This document shows, piece after piece, positions 25,313 through 32,595 of a stretch of 64,000 nucleotides of DNA. This DNA is from Kineococcus endophyticus (lineage in GTDB: Bacteria; Actinomycetota; Actinomycetes; Actinomycetales; Kineococcaceae): NCBI RefSeq assembly GCF_040796495.1, contig NZ_JBFNQN010000004.1, positions 62,001 through 126,000 on the forward strand, in the 5' to 3' direction. The notes below the pieces were generated by a model. It saw only the letters and a list, made by a program, of their open reading frames with translations. It made no database searches and had not been told where the DNA came from. Position 1 is the first letter of the stretch. Every line of letters begins with the position of its first letter. Position numbers and translations under genes: made by a program.

Positions 25313-26215
25313 GTGACTCCCGAGGTGCCCGCGCCGGCCGACGTCGACCGCGGACGGGAGACCACCGACGAGCTGGTCGACCAGGGTGCCGAGCGCGCCT
25401 TCGCGCAGGGGTGGGCGCTCGTGGCGACCGACCTCGACGGCACCGTCATCCCGCGTGACCGCCCCGTGAGTGCCCGCACCCTGGCCGCCTTCGCGGCCTG
25501 CGACGCGGCCGGGATCCCCGTCGTCCCCGTGACCGGTCGGCCCCCGCGCTGGGTCACGCCGCTGGCCGAGGAGGCCGGGCTGCGCGGCCAGGTCGTGTGC
25601 GCCAACGGCGCCGTCGTCTACGACCTGGACGCCGGCCGGGTCGTCCTGGAGCACCCCATCGCCCCGGACGTGCTGCGCGAGGTCGTGGCCCGGCTGCGGC
25701 CCGTGCTGCCCGGCATCGGCTTCGCCCTCGAGGCCGTCGTGGGGTTCCGCCGCGAGCCCGAGTACGCCACCCGGTTCGACGGGGGACTGGAGCAGCGCGT
25801 CGCCGCCTTCGACGAGCTCCTCGTCGACGCCCCGCCCGTGGTGAAGATCCTCGCCAAGTGCCCCGGCGTGCTGAGCGACGAGATGGTCGCGGTCTCGCAC
25901 CGGGAGCTGGACGGCCTGGTCAACGTCACGCACTCCAACGCCGCCGACTCCCTCATCGAGATCATGGCGGCCGGGGTCAGCAAGGCGACGACGCTGGCCG
26001 AGGTCGCCGGCGACCGCGGTGTCCGGGCCGAGCAGGTGGTGGCGTTCGGCGACATGCCCAACGACCTCGAGATGCTGCGCTGGGCGGGGCGGTCCTACGC
26101 GATGGCCGACGGGCACCCGGACGCGCGGGCGGCTGCGGACGACGTCGCGCCCGACTGCGGCGACGACGGCGTCGCCCAGGTGCTGGAGCGGCTGCTCAGC
26201 TGGCGTGGGCGCTGA
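25313..26215 (+). CDS. HAD-superfamily hydrolase, Cof type (paralogue 2)
   Basis: A 300-aa phosphatase with motif I VATDLDGTVIP, motif II VPVTGRP, the lysine in GVSKATTLAE and motif IV GDMPNDLEMLRWAG. About 35 extra N-terminal residues precede motif I. It is related to the gene at 18417 (shared EMLRWAG and GVAQVLE-type C-terminus). The substrate is unknown. GTG 25313 has no Shine-Dalgarno. Its last 20 bp overlap the convergent 73-aa gene. Confidence 0.88.
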   Translation: MTPEVPAPADVDRGRETTDELVDQGAERAFAQGWALVATDLDGTVIPRDRPVSARTLAAFAACDAAGIPVVPVTGRPPRWVTPLAEEAGLRGQVVCANGAVVYDLDAGRVVLEHPIAPDVLREVVARLRPVLPGIGFALEAVVGFRREPEYATRFDGGLEQRVAAFDELLVDAPPVVKILAKCPGVLSDEMVAVSHRELDGLVNVTHSNAADSLIEIMAAGVSKATTLAEVAGDRGVRAEQVVAFGDMPNDLEMLRWAGRSYAMADGHPDARAAADDVAPDCGDDGVAQVLERLLSWRGR

Positions 26216-26417
26216 TGCCGCCGACGCCCCGCACGACGACCCGCACGCCCTCGACCCGCTCGGGCAGGTCGGGGTAGTCCTGGTCGTCGACGACGTTGAC
26301 CTTCACGGCCCAGTCCGGGCCGACGTGGGTCAGGCCCACGCCGTTGACGCGCGGGTCACCGCCGATCAGGCTCTGCACCTGCGACTTCGCGGCCCGTGCA
26401 GCGTCTCGGTCGCTCAC
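26196..26417 (-). CDS. Conserved 73-aa protein paired with the trypsin-like protease
   Basis: A 73-aa soluble protein with a predicted helix (RDAARAAKSQVQSLI) and a strand-rich part containing DPRVNGVGLTHVGPDWAVKV and VRVVVRGVGG. This alpha-beta layout resembles the small domain found at the start of some bacterial NAL1-like peptidases. It lies 56 bp downstream of the protease gene, on the same strand. An accessory or inhibitor role for the protease is inference. GTG 26417 has GGAG at 6 nt. The 3' end overlaps the HAD gene by 20 bp. Confidence 0.65.
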   Translation of the reverse strand: MSDRDAARAAKSQVQSLIGGDPRVNGVGLTHVGPDWAVKVNVVDDQDYPDLPERVEGVRVVVRGVGGISAHAS

Positions 26418-26473
26418 TCCCGGCTCCCTGGTCCGTCCGCCGCGACCGCCGGAGGACCAGGGGCCGCGCGTGC

Positions 26474-27451
26474 TCAGACGACCAGTGTCGCACCGAGCGC
26501 CGTGAGCACAAGGCCGATCGGGTTGCAGAACGTCAGGCCGGCGCCGTTCTCGCCGCCCCGCTCGCTGCCCGCGAAGAGGAGGCCGACGGCCTGCCGGGTG
26601 TCGGGCCGGTAGACGACCGAGCCCGAGTCCCCGCCGGCGGAGAACGCCCCCGCGTCCCCCGTGACCTCGATCTGGCCGTCGAAGCTCACGACCCCGACGG
26701 GGTACTGGACGGCGACGTCGTCGAGCTCGATCGCGCTGATGCGTCCCGTCGTCCAGCCGGTCGTGCGGCCGACCTTCTCGACGGCGACCTCGTCGTCCGG
26801 CTCGGCCCACCCCGTCAGGCGGCCCACGGGGTAGCTCAGGTCCACCCCGGTCAGGTCGTCCTCCAGCAGCGCGAGGGCCGCGTCCACGGTGTTGCCGCCC
26901 CCCGCCTCCAGCGGCACCGCGCGCGCCAGCCGGCCCACGCGGTCCCCGGCCCGTCCGCCGTCGTGGGGACCGGGCTGCAGGACCGGGTCGTCGAGGGCGG
27001 CCTGGTCGGAGTTCGCCAGGACGTGGTTGTTGGACAGGACGTACAACCCGTCCGAACCCTCGACGGTGACGAACCCGCCGAGGGTTCCGGCGGTCACGTC
27101 CTGCTGGGCGATCGAGAGCCCCGGGTGCAGCGGTCGCACCTTGCGCTGCAGCGCCTCCGGCGCCCACGTCCCGGGTTCGGTGGGGGCGCTCAGCGCCTTC
27201 ACGAGCCCGATCTCGCGGATGTCGACCTCGTCCCCGGCCGCACCCGCCGCGAGGGTGCGGGCGCTGTCGGCGAGGACCGCGCCGCGGTCGCCGGAGTAGC
27301 GGACGGCGAGCCCGTAGCGGGGCCCGTCCCCTCCGCGGGAGGCGACGCTGATCCCGACGCTCGCCACGCCGGTCGGCGTCTCGAGCGAGGAGGCCTGCAC
27401 GACGCCCGAGAGCAGCCGGGCCTTCAGTTCACGAGCGTTGTCGATGTGCAC
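26474..27451 (-). CDS. Cytoplasmic trypsin-like serine protease (NAL1-like)
   Basis: A 325-aa protein with no signal peptide. The trypsin-fold catalytic residues look complete: His in LSNNHVLANS, a candidate Asp in NTVDAALALL and Ser in GGDSGSVV. The motif KVGRTTGWTTG lies between them. An N-terminal region of about 100 residues (GVASVGISVA, YGLAVRYSG) precedes the protease core. The domain style resembles bacterial relatives of plant NAL1 peptidases; that assignment is from memory. GTG 27451 has GGGGGAA at 6 nt. The target is unknown. Confidence 0.8.
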   Translation of the reverse strand: MHIDNARELKARLLSGVVQASSLETPTGVASVGISVASRGGDGPRYGLAVRYSGDRGAVLADSARTLAAGAAGDEVDIREIGLVKALSAPTEPGTWAPEALQRKVRPLHPGLSIAQQDVTAGTLGGFVTVEGSDGLYVLSNNHVLANSDQAALDDPVLQPGPHDGGRAGDRVGRLARAVPLEAGGGNTVDAALALLEDDLTGVDLSYPVGRLTGWAEPDDEVAVEKVGRTTGWTTGRISAIELDDVAVQYPVGVVSFDGQIEVTGDAGAFSAGGDSGSVVYRPDTRQAVGLLFAGSERGGENGAGLTFCNPIGLVLTALGATLVV

Positions 27452-27572
27452 GAGACGTTCCCCCTGGTCGTGTCCGCTGTCATCACCCGGTGGTCCTCCG
27501 GGATGAGCACACCGTGACACCGACCTCCGACACAAGCCCTCCGAGCGACCCTCCGCACGTCCCCTGCCGACG

Positions 27573-27863
27573 TCACCGACGGTGGCGGTCGTCCTCGGCG
27601 CGCCGGACGCGGCGGACGTAGGTCTCGGCGCCGCCCGCCGCCGCGAGCGAGCCGACGAGCAGTCCCGCGACGAGGTCCTGCCGGTCCGTGCGCTGCTGCC
27701 CGCAGGCCGGCGCGAGGTCGCCGGTGTCCCCGAGGTCGGCGTGCACGGCCGACGTGCAGCCGTAGGGGCTGAGGGGCAGGGGGGCCATCGCCAGGACGAG
27801 CCCACCGCCGAACGCGACGGCGGAGGCGACCTGGACGGCACGGGCGAGGGCGACGTCGCGCAC
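27573..27863 (-). CDS. Small membrane protein, unknown
   Basis: A 96-aa protein with two hydrophobic segments (about 8-28 and 66-80) separated by a loop with two cysteines (YGCTSAV, PACGQQ) that would face outside and could form a disulfide. The tail is basic (RRVRRAEDDRHRR). I do not recognise a family. GTG 27863 follows a TACCGT element by 7 nt, so the transcript may be leaderless. Confidence 0.65.
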   Translation of the reverse strand: MRDVALARAVQVASAVAFGGGLVLAMAPLPLSPYGCTSAVHADLGDTGDLAPACGQQRTDRQDLVAGLLVGSLAAAGGAETYVRRVRRAEDDRHRR

Positions 27864-27870
27864 GGGGACG

Positions 27871-27876
27871 ACGGTA
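27871..27876 (-). promoter_or_regulatory. -10 element, leaderless type, for the 96-aa membrane protein
   Basis: TACCGT on the minus strand, then 7 nt and GTG 27863. There is no Shine-Dalgarno. Confidence 0.4.
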
Positions 27877-27944
27877 GCGAGCGCGTTCCCCCGGCCGCTC
27901 GACCGGCCCCGCGGGACCGGTCGAGCAGTGGTTCCGGAGCCGGG

Positions 27945-28493
27945 TCAGGGTTTCAGGAGGACGGCGAAACCCGTCGACCGCTTCGACCGGAGGTCGACGG
28001 AGGCGACGATCCGGCCGTCCGCGACGAGCCGTTCGACCGCGGCGCGCGGCAGGCCCAGACCCTCGGCGAGCAAGCGCACCGGTCGCACGGGGATCCGCGC
28101 GGGGTTCTCCACGGCGATCTCCAGGCTGTCGCAAGGCTCCACGGTGCCCCCGGTGTCCAGGGACCAGGCGCCGTCCCAGTCGAGCGAGAACCGGTTCCGG
28201 TGCGCCGTCCCGGGGTGGCGGAGGAGTTCGGAGACGAGGTCTGGGTCGTTGCCGTGCAGGCGGTCGAGCAGCCGGGGGTCGACGGACCGGACGTGGGTCC
28301 GTTCGAACACCGTCAGGTTCGCGGTGTCGCCGCAGCCGGTGCAGAGCACCAGGAGCCAGGCGTCGAGGAGCCTCCCGTTGGCGTTGAGACGGAACCGGCC
28401 GCTCGCCCGGGAACGCTGTGCGGGACAGCGGTGGCAGCGGCGGGCGACGAGGGGCAGGCGCGTGGGCGTGACCGCCCAGGTGGTCGTGGGCAT
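27945..28493 (-). CDS. DUF1062-family protein
   Basis: A 182-aa soluble protein. The N-terminal part has a CHRC pair and a CTGC pair that could bind zinc, with GRFRLNANGRLLDAWLL between them, which I recognise as the DUF1062 pattern. The C-terminal half ends in a helix-turn-helix-like or S4-like stretch (GLPRAAVERLVADGRI). The function is unknown. ATG 28493 has no clear ribosome site. The 226-bp gap to the next gene (28494-28719) shows no gene. Confidence 0.7.
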   Translation of the reverse strand: MPTTTWAVTPTRLPLVARRCHRCPAQRSRASGRFRLNANGRLLDAWLLVLCTGCGDTANLTVFERTHVRSVDPRLLDRLHGNDPDLVSELLRHPGTAHRNRFSLDWDGAWSLDTGGTVEPCDSLEIAVENPARIPVRPVRLLAEGLGLPRAAVERLVADGRIVASVDLRSKRSTGFAVLLKP

Positions 28494-28719
28494 GGAGGGC
28501 ACCGTTCGGTGGGTTCGTGGGCAGCACCAGCAGCACGCAGCACCACGGAACACCGGGCCACGCGCGAGGGGACAGCGCTCGGGAACGTCACCGGATGGAC
28601 AACGGCTCACCCTCGGTCGGGGAACGGGACCCGCCGAACGTAGCGGCGCAGAGCCGACGCGGGCGACGAGTTTTCCCGCAGGGTCGCGCCACCGGGTCCC
28701 GTCGTGGGAGAACGGGTCC

Positions 28720-29184
28720 GTGAGCCCCGACGTCCCCGAGTTCCTGGTCCGTCCCGCGCAGCCGGAGGACGAGGAGGCGCTCTTGCCCCTGGCCGTGGAA
28801 CTCGCCACCTCCTTCGTCCCCGAACGCGTCGCCTTCGCCCGGTCGCTGGCGCACGTCCTGGCCGACGACGCCGCGACGGTGCTGGTCGCAACCGCCGTCG
28901 AACCCGCCGTCGAACCGGCGGGGAGAACCCCGGTGGTCGGGTACGTGCACGTCCTCGTGCACCCCGCGTTCCACGCGAACGGGAACGTCGGCTGGGTCGA
29001 GGAGGTCGTGGTCGCCCCGCAGTTCCGCGGGTCGGGGTGCGGACGCCTGCTGCTCGAGGCCGCCGGGGAGTGGGCCCGCGGCGCCGGCGCGGTGTACGTG
29101 GCGCTCGCGACCCGGCGGGCCGGGGAGTTCTACCGTGCTCTGGGTTTCGAGGAGTCGGCCGTGTACTTCAAGAAACCCTCCTGA
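28720..29184 (+). CDS. GNAT-family N-acetyltransferase
   Basis: A 154-aa acetyltransferase. The acetyl-CoA-binding motif A is EEVVVAPQFRGSGCGRLLLE (about residues 93-112), followed by ALATRRAGEFYRALGFEES, the usual motif B. The substrate cannot be told. GTG 28720 has GGGAG at 9 nt. Confidence 0.88.
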   Translation: MSPDVPEFLVRPAQPEDEEALLPLAVELATSFVPERVAFARSLAHVLADDAATVLVATAVEPAVEPAGRTPVVGYVHVLVHPAFHANGNVGWVEEVVVAPQFRGSGCGRLLLEAAGEWARGAGAVYVALATRRAGEFYRALGFEESAVYFKKPS

Positions 29185-29257
29185 GACCGCGACGGGGGAT
29201 CGCGGACGTCAGGTCGCGTCGACAGCCGGGACAGGGCCGGGGCACAGGCGGGCCGCC

Positions 29258-29263
29258 CAGTCT
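29258..29263 (+). promoter_or_regulatory. -10 element, leaderless type, for the rhomboid-like gene
   Basis: CAGTCT followed by CGACGG and GTG 29270. This is a weaker match than others in the window because the first base is C. Confidence 0.35.
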
Positions 29264-29269
29264 CGACGG

Positions 29270-30109
29270 GTGAGCGCAGTCACGACCGCCGTCGCCCCGC
29301 ACTCGCGCGTCCGCACCGGAGGACGGGCGTGCGACGTGGCGCTCGTGCACGCCGGGCTGGTGCTGGTGGTCTTCGCGGGGTTGTGGTTCCTGCCCGCCGC
29401 AGACCGCGCCCGGGCCGTCCTCGCCGCCAGCACCAACCTGGACAACCTGGCCGTGCACCCCCTGCGCGTCCTGCTCCTCAGCGCCGTGGTGGTGCCGTCG
29501 GGTCCGGGGCTGCTCGTCCTGGGTCTGCTCGTCCCCGTCCTGGCGCTGGCGCAACGGCGCCTCGGCCGGGCCGCGACGTTCGGCGCGTTCGCGGTGGGGC
29601 ACGTCGGCGCGACCGGCGTCGTCGCGGGACTCCTCCTCGCCGGGCTGCGGCTCGGGTGGGTCGACCCCTCCGTCCGCAGTGCCGTCGACGTCGGGGTCAG
29701 CTACGGGCTGGCGTGCGTGGCGGGTCTCCTCGTGGCCTCCGGTCCGCGCCGGTGGCGGACGGCCGGGGTCGTCGGTGCGGTCGCCGTCGCCCTCCTCGCC
29801 CTGGCCGTCGACCCGGGGTTCACGGGCGTCGGCCACCTCGTCGCGCTGGGCCTCGGGTTGGTCCTGGCCCCGCTGGCCCCGCCGGCTCAAGGGGCGGGCC
29901 GTCCGCGCCGATGGGAGGTCACCCGTCCGGCGCGAGGAGGAACCCGTGAGGCACCGTCGAGCTGTCGTGACCGCCGTGGTCGGCCTGGCCGGGAGCCTGC
30001 TCGTCGGCAGCGCTGCCGGGGCGTCGGGGGCGCACTCCCCGGCGGGGCCCGCCGCGGCGCGGGCGGTGTCCGCGGTGTCCGCGGTCGCCGACGGGCCCAC
30101 GCCCGCTGA
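29270..30109 (+). CDS. Rhomboid-like membrane protein
   Basis: Up to 279 aa with about six transmembrane segments. Segments such as STNLDNLAVHPLRVLLLSAV, GHVGATGVVAGLL and DVGVSYGLACVAG match actinobacterial rhomboid-like proteins. I do not see a convincing catalytic GxSG serine, so proteolytic activity is doubtful. The last 55 residues are Arg/Gly-rich and overlap the next gene by 164 bp in another frame; that tail looks non-coding, so the real 3' end is uncertain or a frameshift is present near 29900. Confidence 0.65.
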   Translation: MSAVTTAVAPHSRVRTGGRACDVALVHAGLVLVVFAGLWFLPAADRARAVLAASTNLDNLAVHPLRVLLLSAVVVPSGPGLLVLGLLVPVLALAQRRLGRAATFGAFAVGHVGATGVVAGLLLAGLRLGWVDPSVRSAVDVGVSYGLACVAGLLVASGPRRWRTAGVVGAVAVALLALAVDPGFTGVGHLVALGLGLVLAPLAPPAQGAGRPRRWEVTRPARGGTREAPSSCRDRRGRPGREPARRQRCRGVGGALPGGARRGAGGVRGVRGRRRAHAR

Positions 30110-30269
30110 CCCCTCGGCACGGTTCGTCGCCCCCCTGTTCGTCCCCTCCGCGCCGGCCGGGGTCCCCGGTCCCGCCGGCGGCGACGACGTGCTCACCCCC
30201 GACACGGTCGTGACGCCCGGTCCGCCGGTCGCGTCGCTCGCGCCGAAGGCCGAGTTCCGGCCGGCCTGA
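29946..30269 (+). CDS. Small secreted protein, unknown
   Basis: A 107-aa protein with a clear signal peptide (RHRR, then a hydrophobic stretch of about 16 residues, cleavage near AAGASG) and a low-complexity Pro/Ala/Val-rich mature part ending SLAPKAEFRPA. GTG 29946 is preceded by a strong AGGAGGA. Third codon positions are almost all G or C, which supports coding. It overlaps the open frame of the upstream rhomboid-like gene by 164 bp. I do not recognise a family. Confidence 0.6.
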   Translation: MRHRRAVVTAVVGLAGSLLVGSAAGASGAHSPAGPAAARAVSAVSAVADGPTPADPSARFVAPLFVPSAPAGVPGPAGGDDVLTPDTVVTPGPPVASLAPKAEFRPA

Positions 30270-30336
30270 CGGCGCCCGGGACCGTTCCCCCGGGGGCGGC
30301 TTGCCGGGCGGGACCGGGTCACGCAAGGCTCGCGGC

Positions 30337-31227
30337 ATGGTGGACACCCACGACCGCGCGCTGGTGCGACGGCTGCTCGGCCTCGCCCCCGCTGCGACCC
30401 ACGAGCCCCTCGACGTGCGCCGCCGGCCGGCGCCGTCACCTCCGGGTGCGCCCGACGTCGCGGTCGAGCACGTCGTCCTCGTCACCCCGGACGGCGAGGT
30501 CCCCTGCTGGCTCCTCACCCCGGAGCAGCCGAGGAACGTGGCGGTCGTCGCGGTGCACCAGCACGGCGGTGAGTTCGGCCGCGGCAAGAGCGAGATCGCC
30601 GGGATCGCCGGTGCCCCGCACCTGGCCTACGGGCTCAGGACGGCCCAGGCGGGCGCCGTCGTCGTGTGCCCCGACCTCGAGGGTTTCGAGGAGCGGCAGC
30701 GCGGCTGGACGACGGACCCGGCCGCCGACGAGAAGCTCGACGCGTTCCACCGGGTCGCACGCGGGAGTTCCCTGCAGGCCCAGCACACGCGCGACGTCGC
30801 CGTCGCGACGACCTGGCTGCGCGAGGAGGTCGGCGCGGGTTCCCGGCTCGGGATCGTCGGGCACTCCCTCGGAGGGCAGGTCGCCCTGTTCTCCCTCGCC
30901 TTCGACCCGCGGTTGAGCAGGGGAGTCGTGAGTTGCGGCGCGGCGACGGTGGCCTCGCTCGTGCGTGACCGGATCCCGCACAACCCGGCCTGGTTCGTCC
31001 CGGGCCTGGTGCCCGCCGGCGACCTCCCGGCCCTCGCGGCAGAACTGCGTGACCAGCGGGTGCTGGTGACGGCGGGAGGGGCGGACCCGCTGTTCCCGGC
31101 CGACGGCGTCCGCGACGTGCTCGACGCCTTCGCCCCCGGGGTGTGCACCGGACTGCCCTTCGACGGCGGCCACGAACTCCCCGCGGACGTGCTGGCGACG
31201 GCGGTCGAGTTCCTCCTCGCCCTGTGA
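30337..31227 (+). CDS. Alpha/beta hydrolase (dienelactone hydrolase-like)
   Basis: A 296-aa hydrolase. The nucleophile elbow is VGHSLGGQ, the acid is likely in GGADPLFP and the histidine in GGHELPAD. An early AVHQHGGEFGRGKSE region forms the oxyanion side. There is no signal peptide. ATG 30337 follows an AAGGCT element by 6 nt and lacks a ribosome site; an in-frame start 36 bp upstream is less likely. The substrate is unknown. Confidence 0.85.
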   Translation: MVDTHDRALVRRLLGLAPAATHEPLDVRRRPAPSPPGAPDVAVEHVVLVTPDGEVPCWLLTPEQPRNVAVVAVHQHGGEFGRGKSEIAGIAGAPHLAYGLRTAQAGAVVVCPDLEGFEERQRGWTTDPAADEKLDAFHRVARGSSLQAQHTRDVAVATTWLREEVGAGSRLGIVGHSLGGQVALFSLAFDPRLSRGVVSCGAATVASLVRDRIPHNPAWFVPGLVPAGDLPALAAELRDQRVLVTAGGADPLFPADGVRDVLDAFAPGVCTGLPFDGGHELPADVLATAVEFLLAL

Positions 31228-31281
31228 AGGGTGACGTCGCCGGAGGCCTCCCCGCAGCGCGTGGGACCGTCGCCTGCGGGC

Positions 31282-31287
31282 TAGCGT
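31282..31287 (+). promoter_or_regulatory. -10 element, leaderless type, for the enoyl-reductase-like gene
   Basis: TAGCGT, then GACGGC, then GTG 31294. The 6-nt gap leaves no room for a ribosome site. Confidence 0.5.
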
Positions 31288-31293
31288 GACGGC

Positions 31294-32538
31294 GTGGCTG
31301 GAGACGCGGACCGAGACCTGGACGTCGTGCTGTTCGGGGCCTCCGGCTTCGTCGGGCGGCTGACCGCGGAGCACCTCGCCGCGCACGCACCCGCCGGGAC
31401 GCGGATCGCCCTGGCCGGCCGTTCGCCCGAGCGCCTGGCCGCCGTGGCGCGGGACCTCGGACCCCGCGCCGCGGACTGGCCCCTGGTGGTGGCCGACGCC
31501 TCCGACGAGGCGTCGCTGCGACGGCTGGCCGAGTCCACGCACGTCGTCGTCTCCACGGTCGGCCCGTACCTGCGGCACGGACTGCCCCTCGTGCAGGCGT
31601 GCGCCCGGGCCGGCACCCACTACGCCGACCTGACGGGCGAGGTCCTGTTCGTGCGGCGCAGCATCGACGCGGCCGACGAGGCCGCCCGCGCGAGCGGGGC
31701 CCGCATCGTGCACTCCTGCGGTTTCGACTCCGTGCCCTCCGACCTGGCCGTGCTGCTCGCGCACGAGTGGGCGCAGGCGCACGACGCCGGTCCGCTCGCG
31801 AGCGCCACGCTGGACGTCCTCTCCGCGCGTGGGGGTTTCAGCGGCGGGACGGTCGACTCCCTGCGCCTGCAGCTGGACACCGCGCGCCGCGACGAGGCCG
31901 CGCGCCGGCTCGTGCGCGACCCGTACGCCTTGAGCCCCGACCGGGCGGCCGAACCCGACCTGGGTCCGCAGCGCGACGCCTTCCGCCCCCACCGGCGCGC
32001 GGCGACGGGGGACTGGGTCGCGCCCTTCGTCATGGCCTCCTACAACACCCGCGTGGTGCGGCGCAGCAACGCGCTGCTCGGCCACGCCTACGGACCGAGG
32101 CTGCGGTACGCGGAGGTCATGGCGTTCTCCGGGCGCACCGCGGCCCTCACGGCCGGCGCCGTCACGGGGGTCCTGGCCGGGCTCACCGGGCTGCTGGCCG
32201 TCGGACCCGTCCGGCCGCTCCTCGACCGCCTGCTGCCGGCCCCGGGGACGGGCCCGAGCGAACGCACCCGCCGCACCGGTCACTTCCGGCTGCGGGTGGA
32301 CGCGCGCACGGAGTCCGGCCGCCGCGCGACCGTCACCGTCGCCGCCCAGGGCGACCCGGGCTACGCCGCGACGGCCGTCATGCTCGGGCAGAGCGCCCTG
32401 GCCCTCGCCGTCGACGGCGACCGCCTGCCCGCCCGTGCGGGCGTCCTGACCCCGGCCACCGGCATCGGGACCGTCCTCGCGGACCGGTTGCGCGACAGGG
32501 GTTTCACCCTCGACGTCGAGGACCCCGGAGTCCGCTGA
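31294..32538 (+). CDS. Saccharopine-dehydrogenase-like / trans-acting enoyl reductase family protein
   Basis: A 414-aa NAD(P)-dependent enzyme. The N-terminal Rossmann motif is LFGASGFVGRL, followed by ALAGRSPERL and STVGPYLRHG. GTHYADLTGE and SCGFDSVPSDL match the mycobacterial trans-acting enoyl reductase (Rv2953-like) and saccharopine-reductase-like family. A hydrophobic stretch (about 289-305) could touch the membrane. In mycobacteria relatives act in lipid synthesis (family knowledge); the substrate here is unknown. It converges with the MFS gene across a 12-bp-stem hairpin. Confidence 0.88.
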   Translation: MAGDADRDLDVVLFGASGFVGRLTAEHLAAHAPAGTRIALAGRSPERLAAVARDLGPRAADWPLVVADASDEASLRRLAESTHVVVSTVGPYLRHGLPLVQACARAGTHYADLTGEVLFVRRSIDAADEAARASGARIVHSCGFDSVPSDLAVLLAHEWAQAHDAGPLASATLDVLSARGGFSGGTVDSLRLQLDTARRDEAARRLVRDPYALSPDRAAEPDLGPQRDAFRPHRRAATGDWVAPFVMASYNTRVVRRSNALLGHAYGPRLRYAEVMAFSGRTAALTAGAVTGVLAGLTGLLAVGPVRPLLDRLLPAPGTGPSERTRRTGHFRLRVDARTESGRRATVTVAAQGDPGYAATAVMLGQSALALAVDGDRLPARAGVLTPATGIGTVLADRLRDRGFTLDVEDPGVR

Positions 32539-32543
32539 CGGTT

Positions 32544-32580
32544 CCGCCCACCGCTCGTCCCGGGACTCAGCGGTGGGCGG
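32544..32580. terminator. Bidirectional terminator-like hairpin between convergent genes
   Basis: Perfect 12-bp arms CCGCCCACCGCT (32544-32555) and AGCGGTGGGCGG (32569-32580) with a 13-nt loop. It lies 5 nt after the stop at 32538 and 15 nt past the end of the MFS gene at 32596. There is no T-tract, as is usual in high-GC actinomycetes. Confidence 0.7.
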
Positions 32581-32595
32581 CGACGCGGCACTGGT

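Noticed and set aside
26474-27451. Secreted trypsin-like protease
   Set aside because: No signal peptide or membrane segment is found at GTG 27451. Extending the frame upstream gives antisense-like sequence, not a leader.
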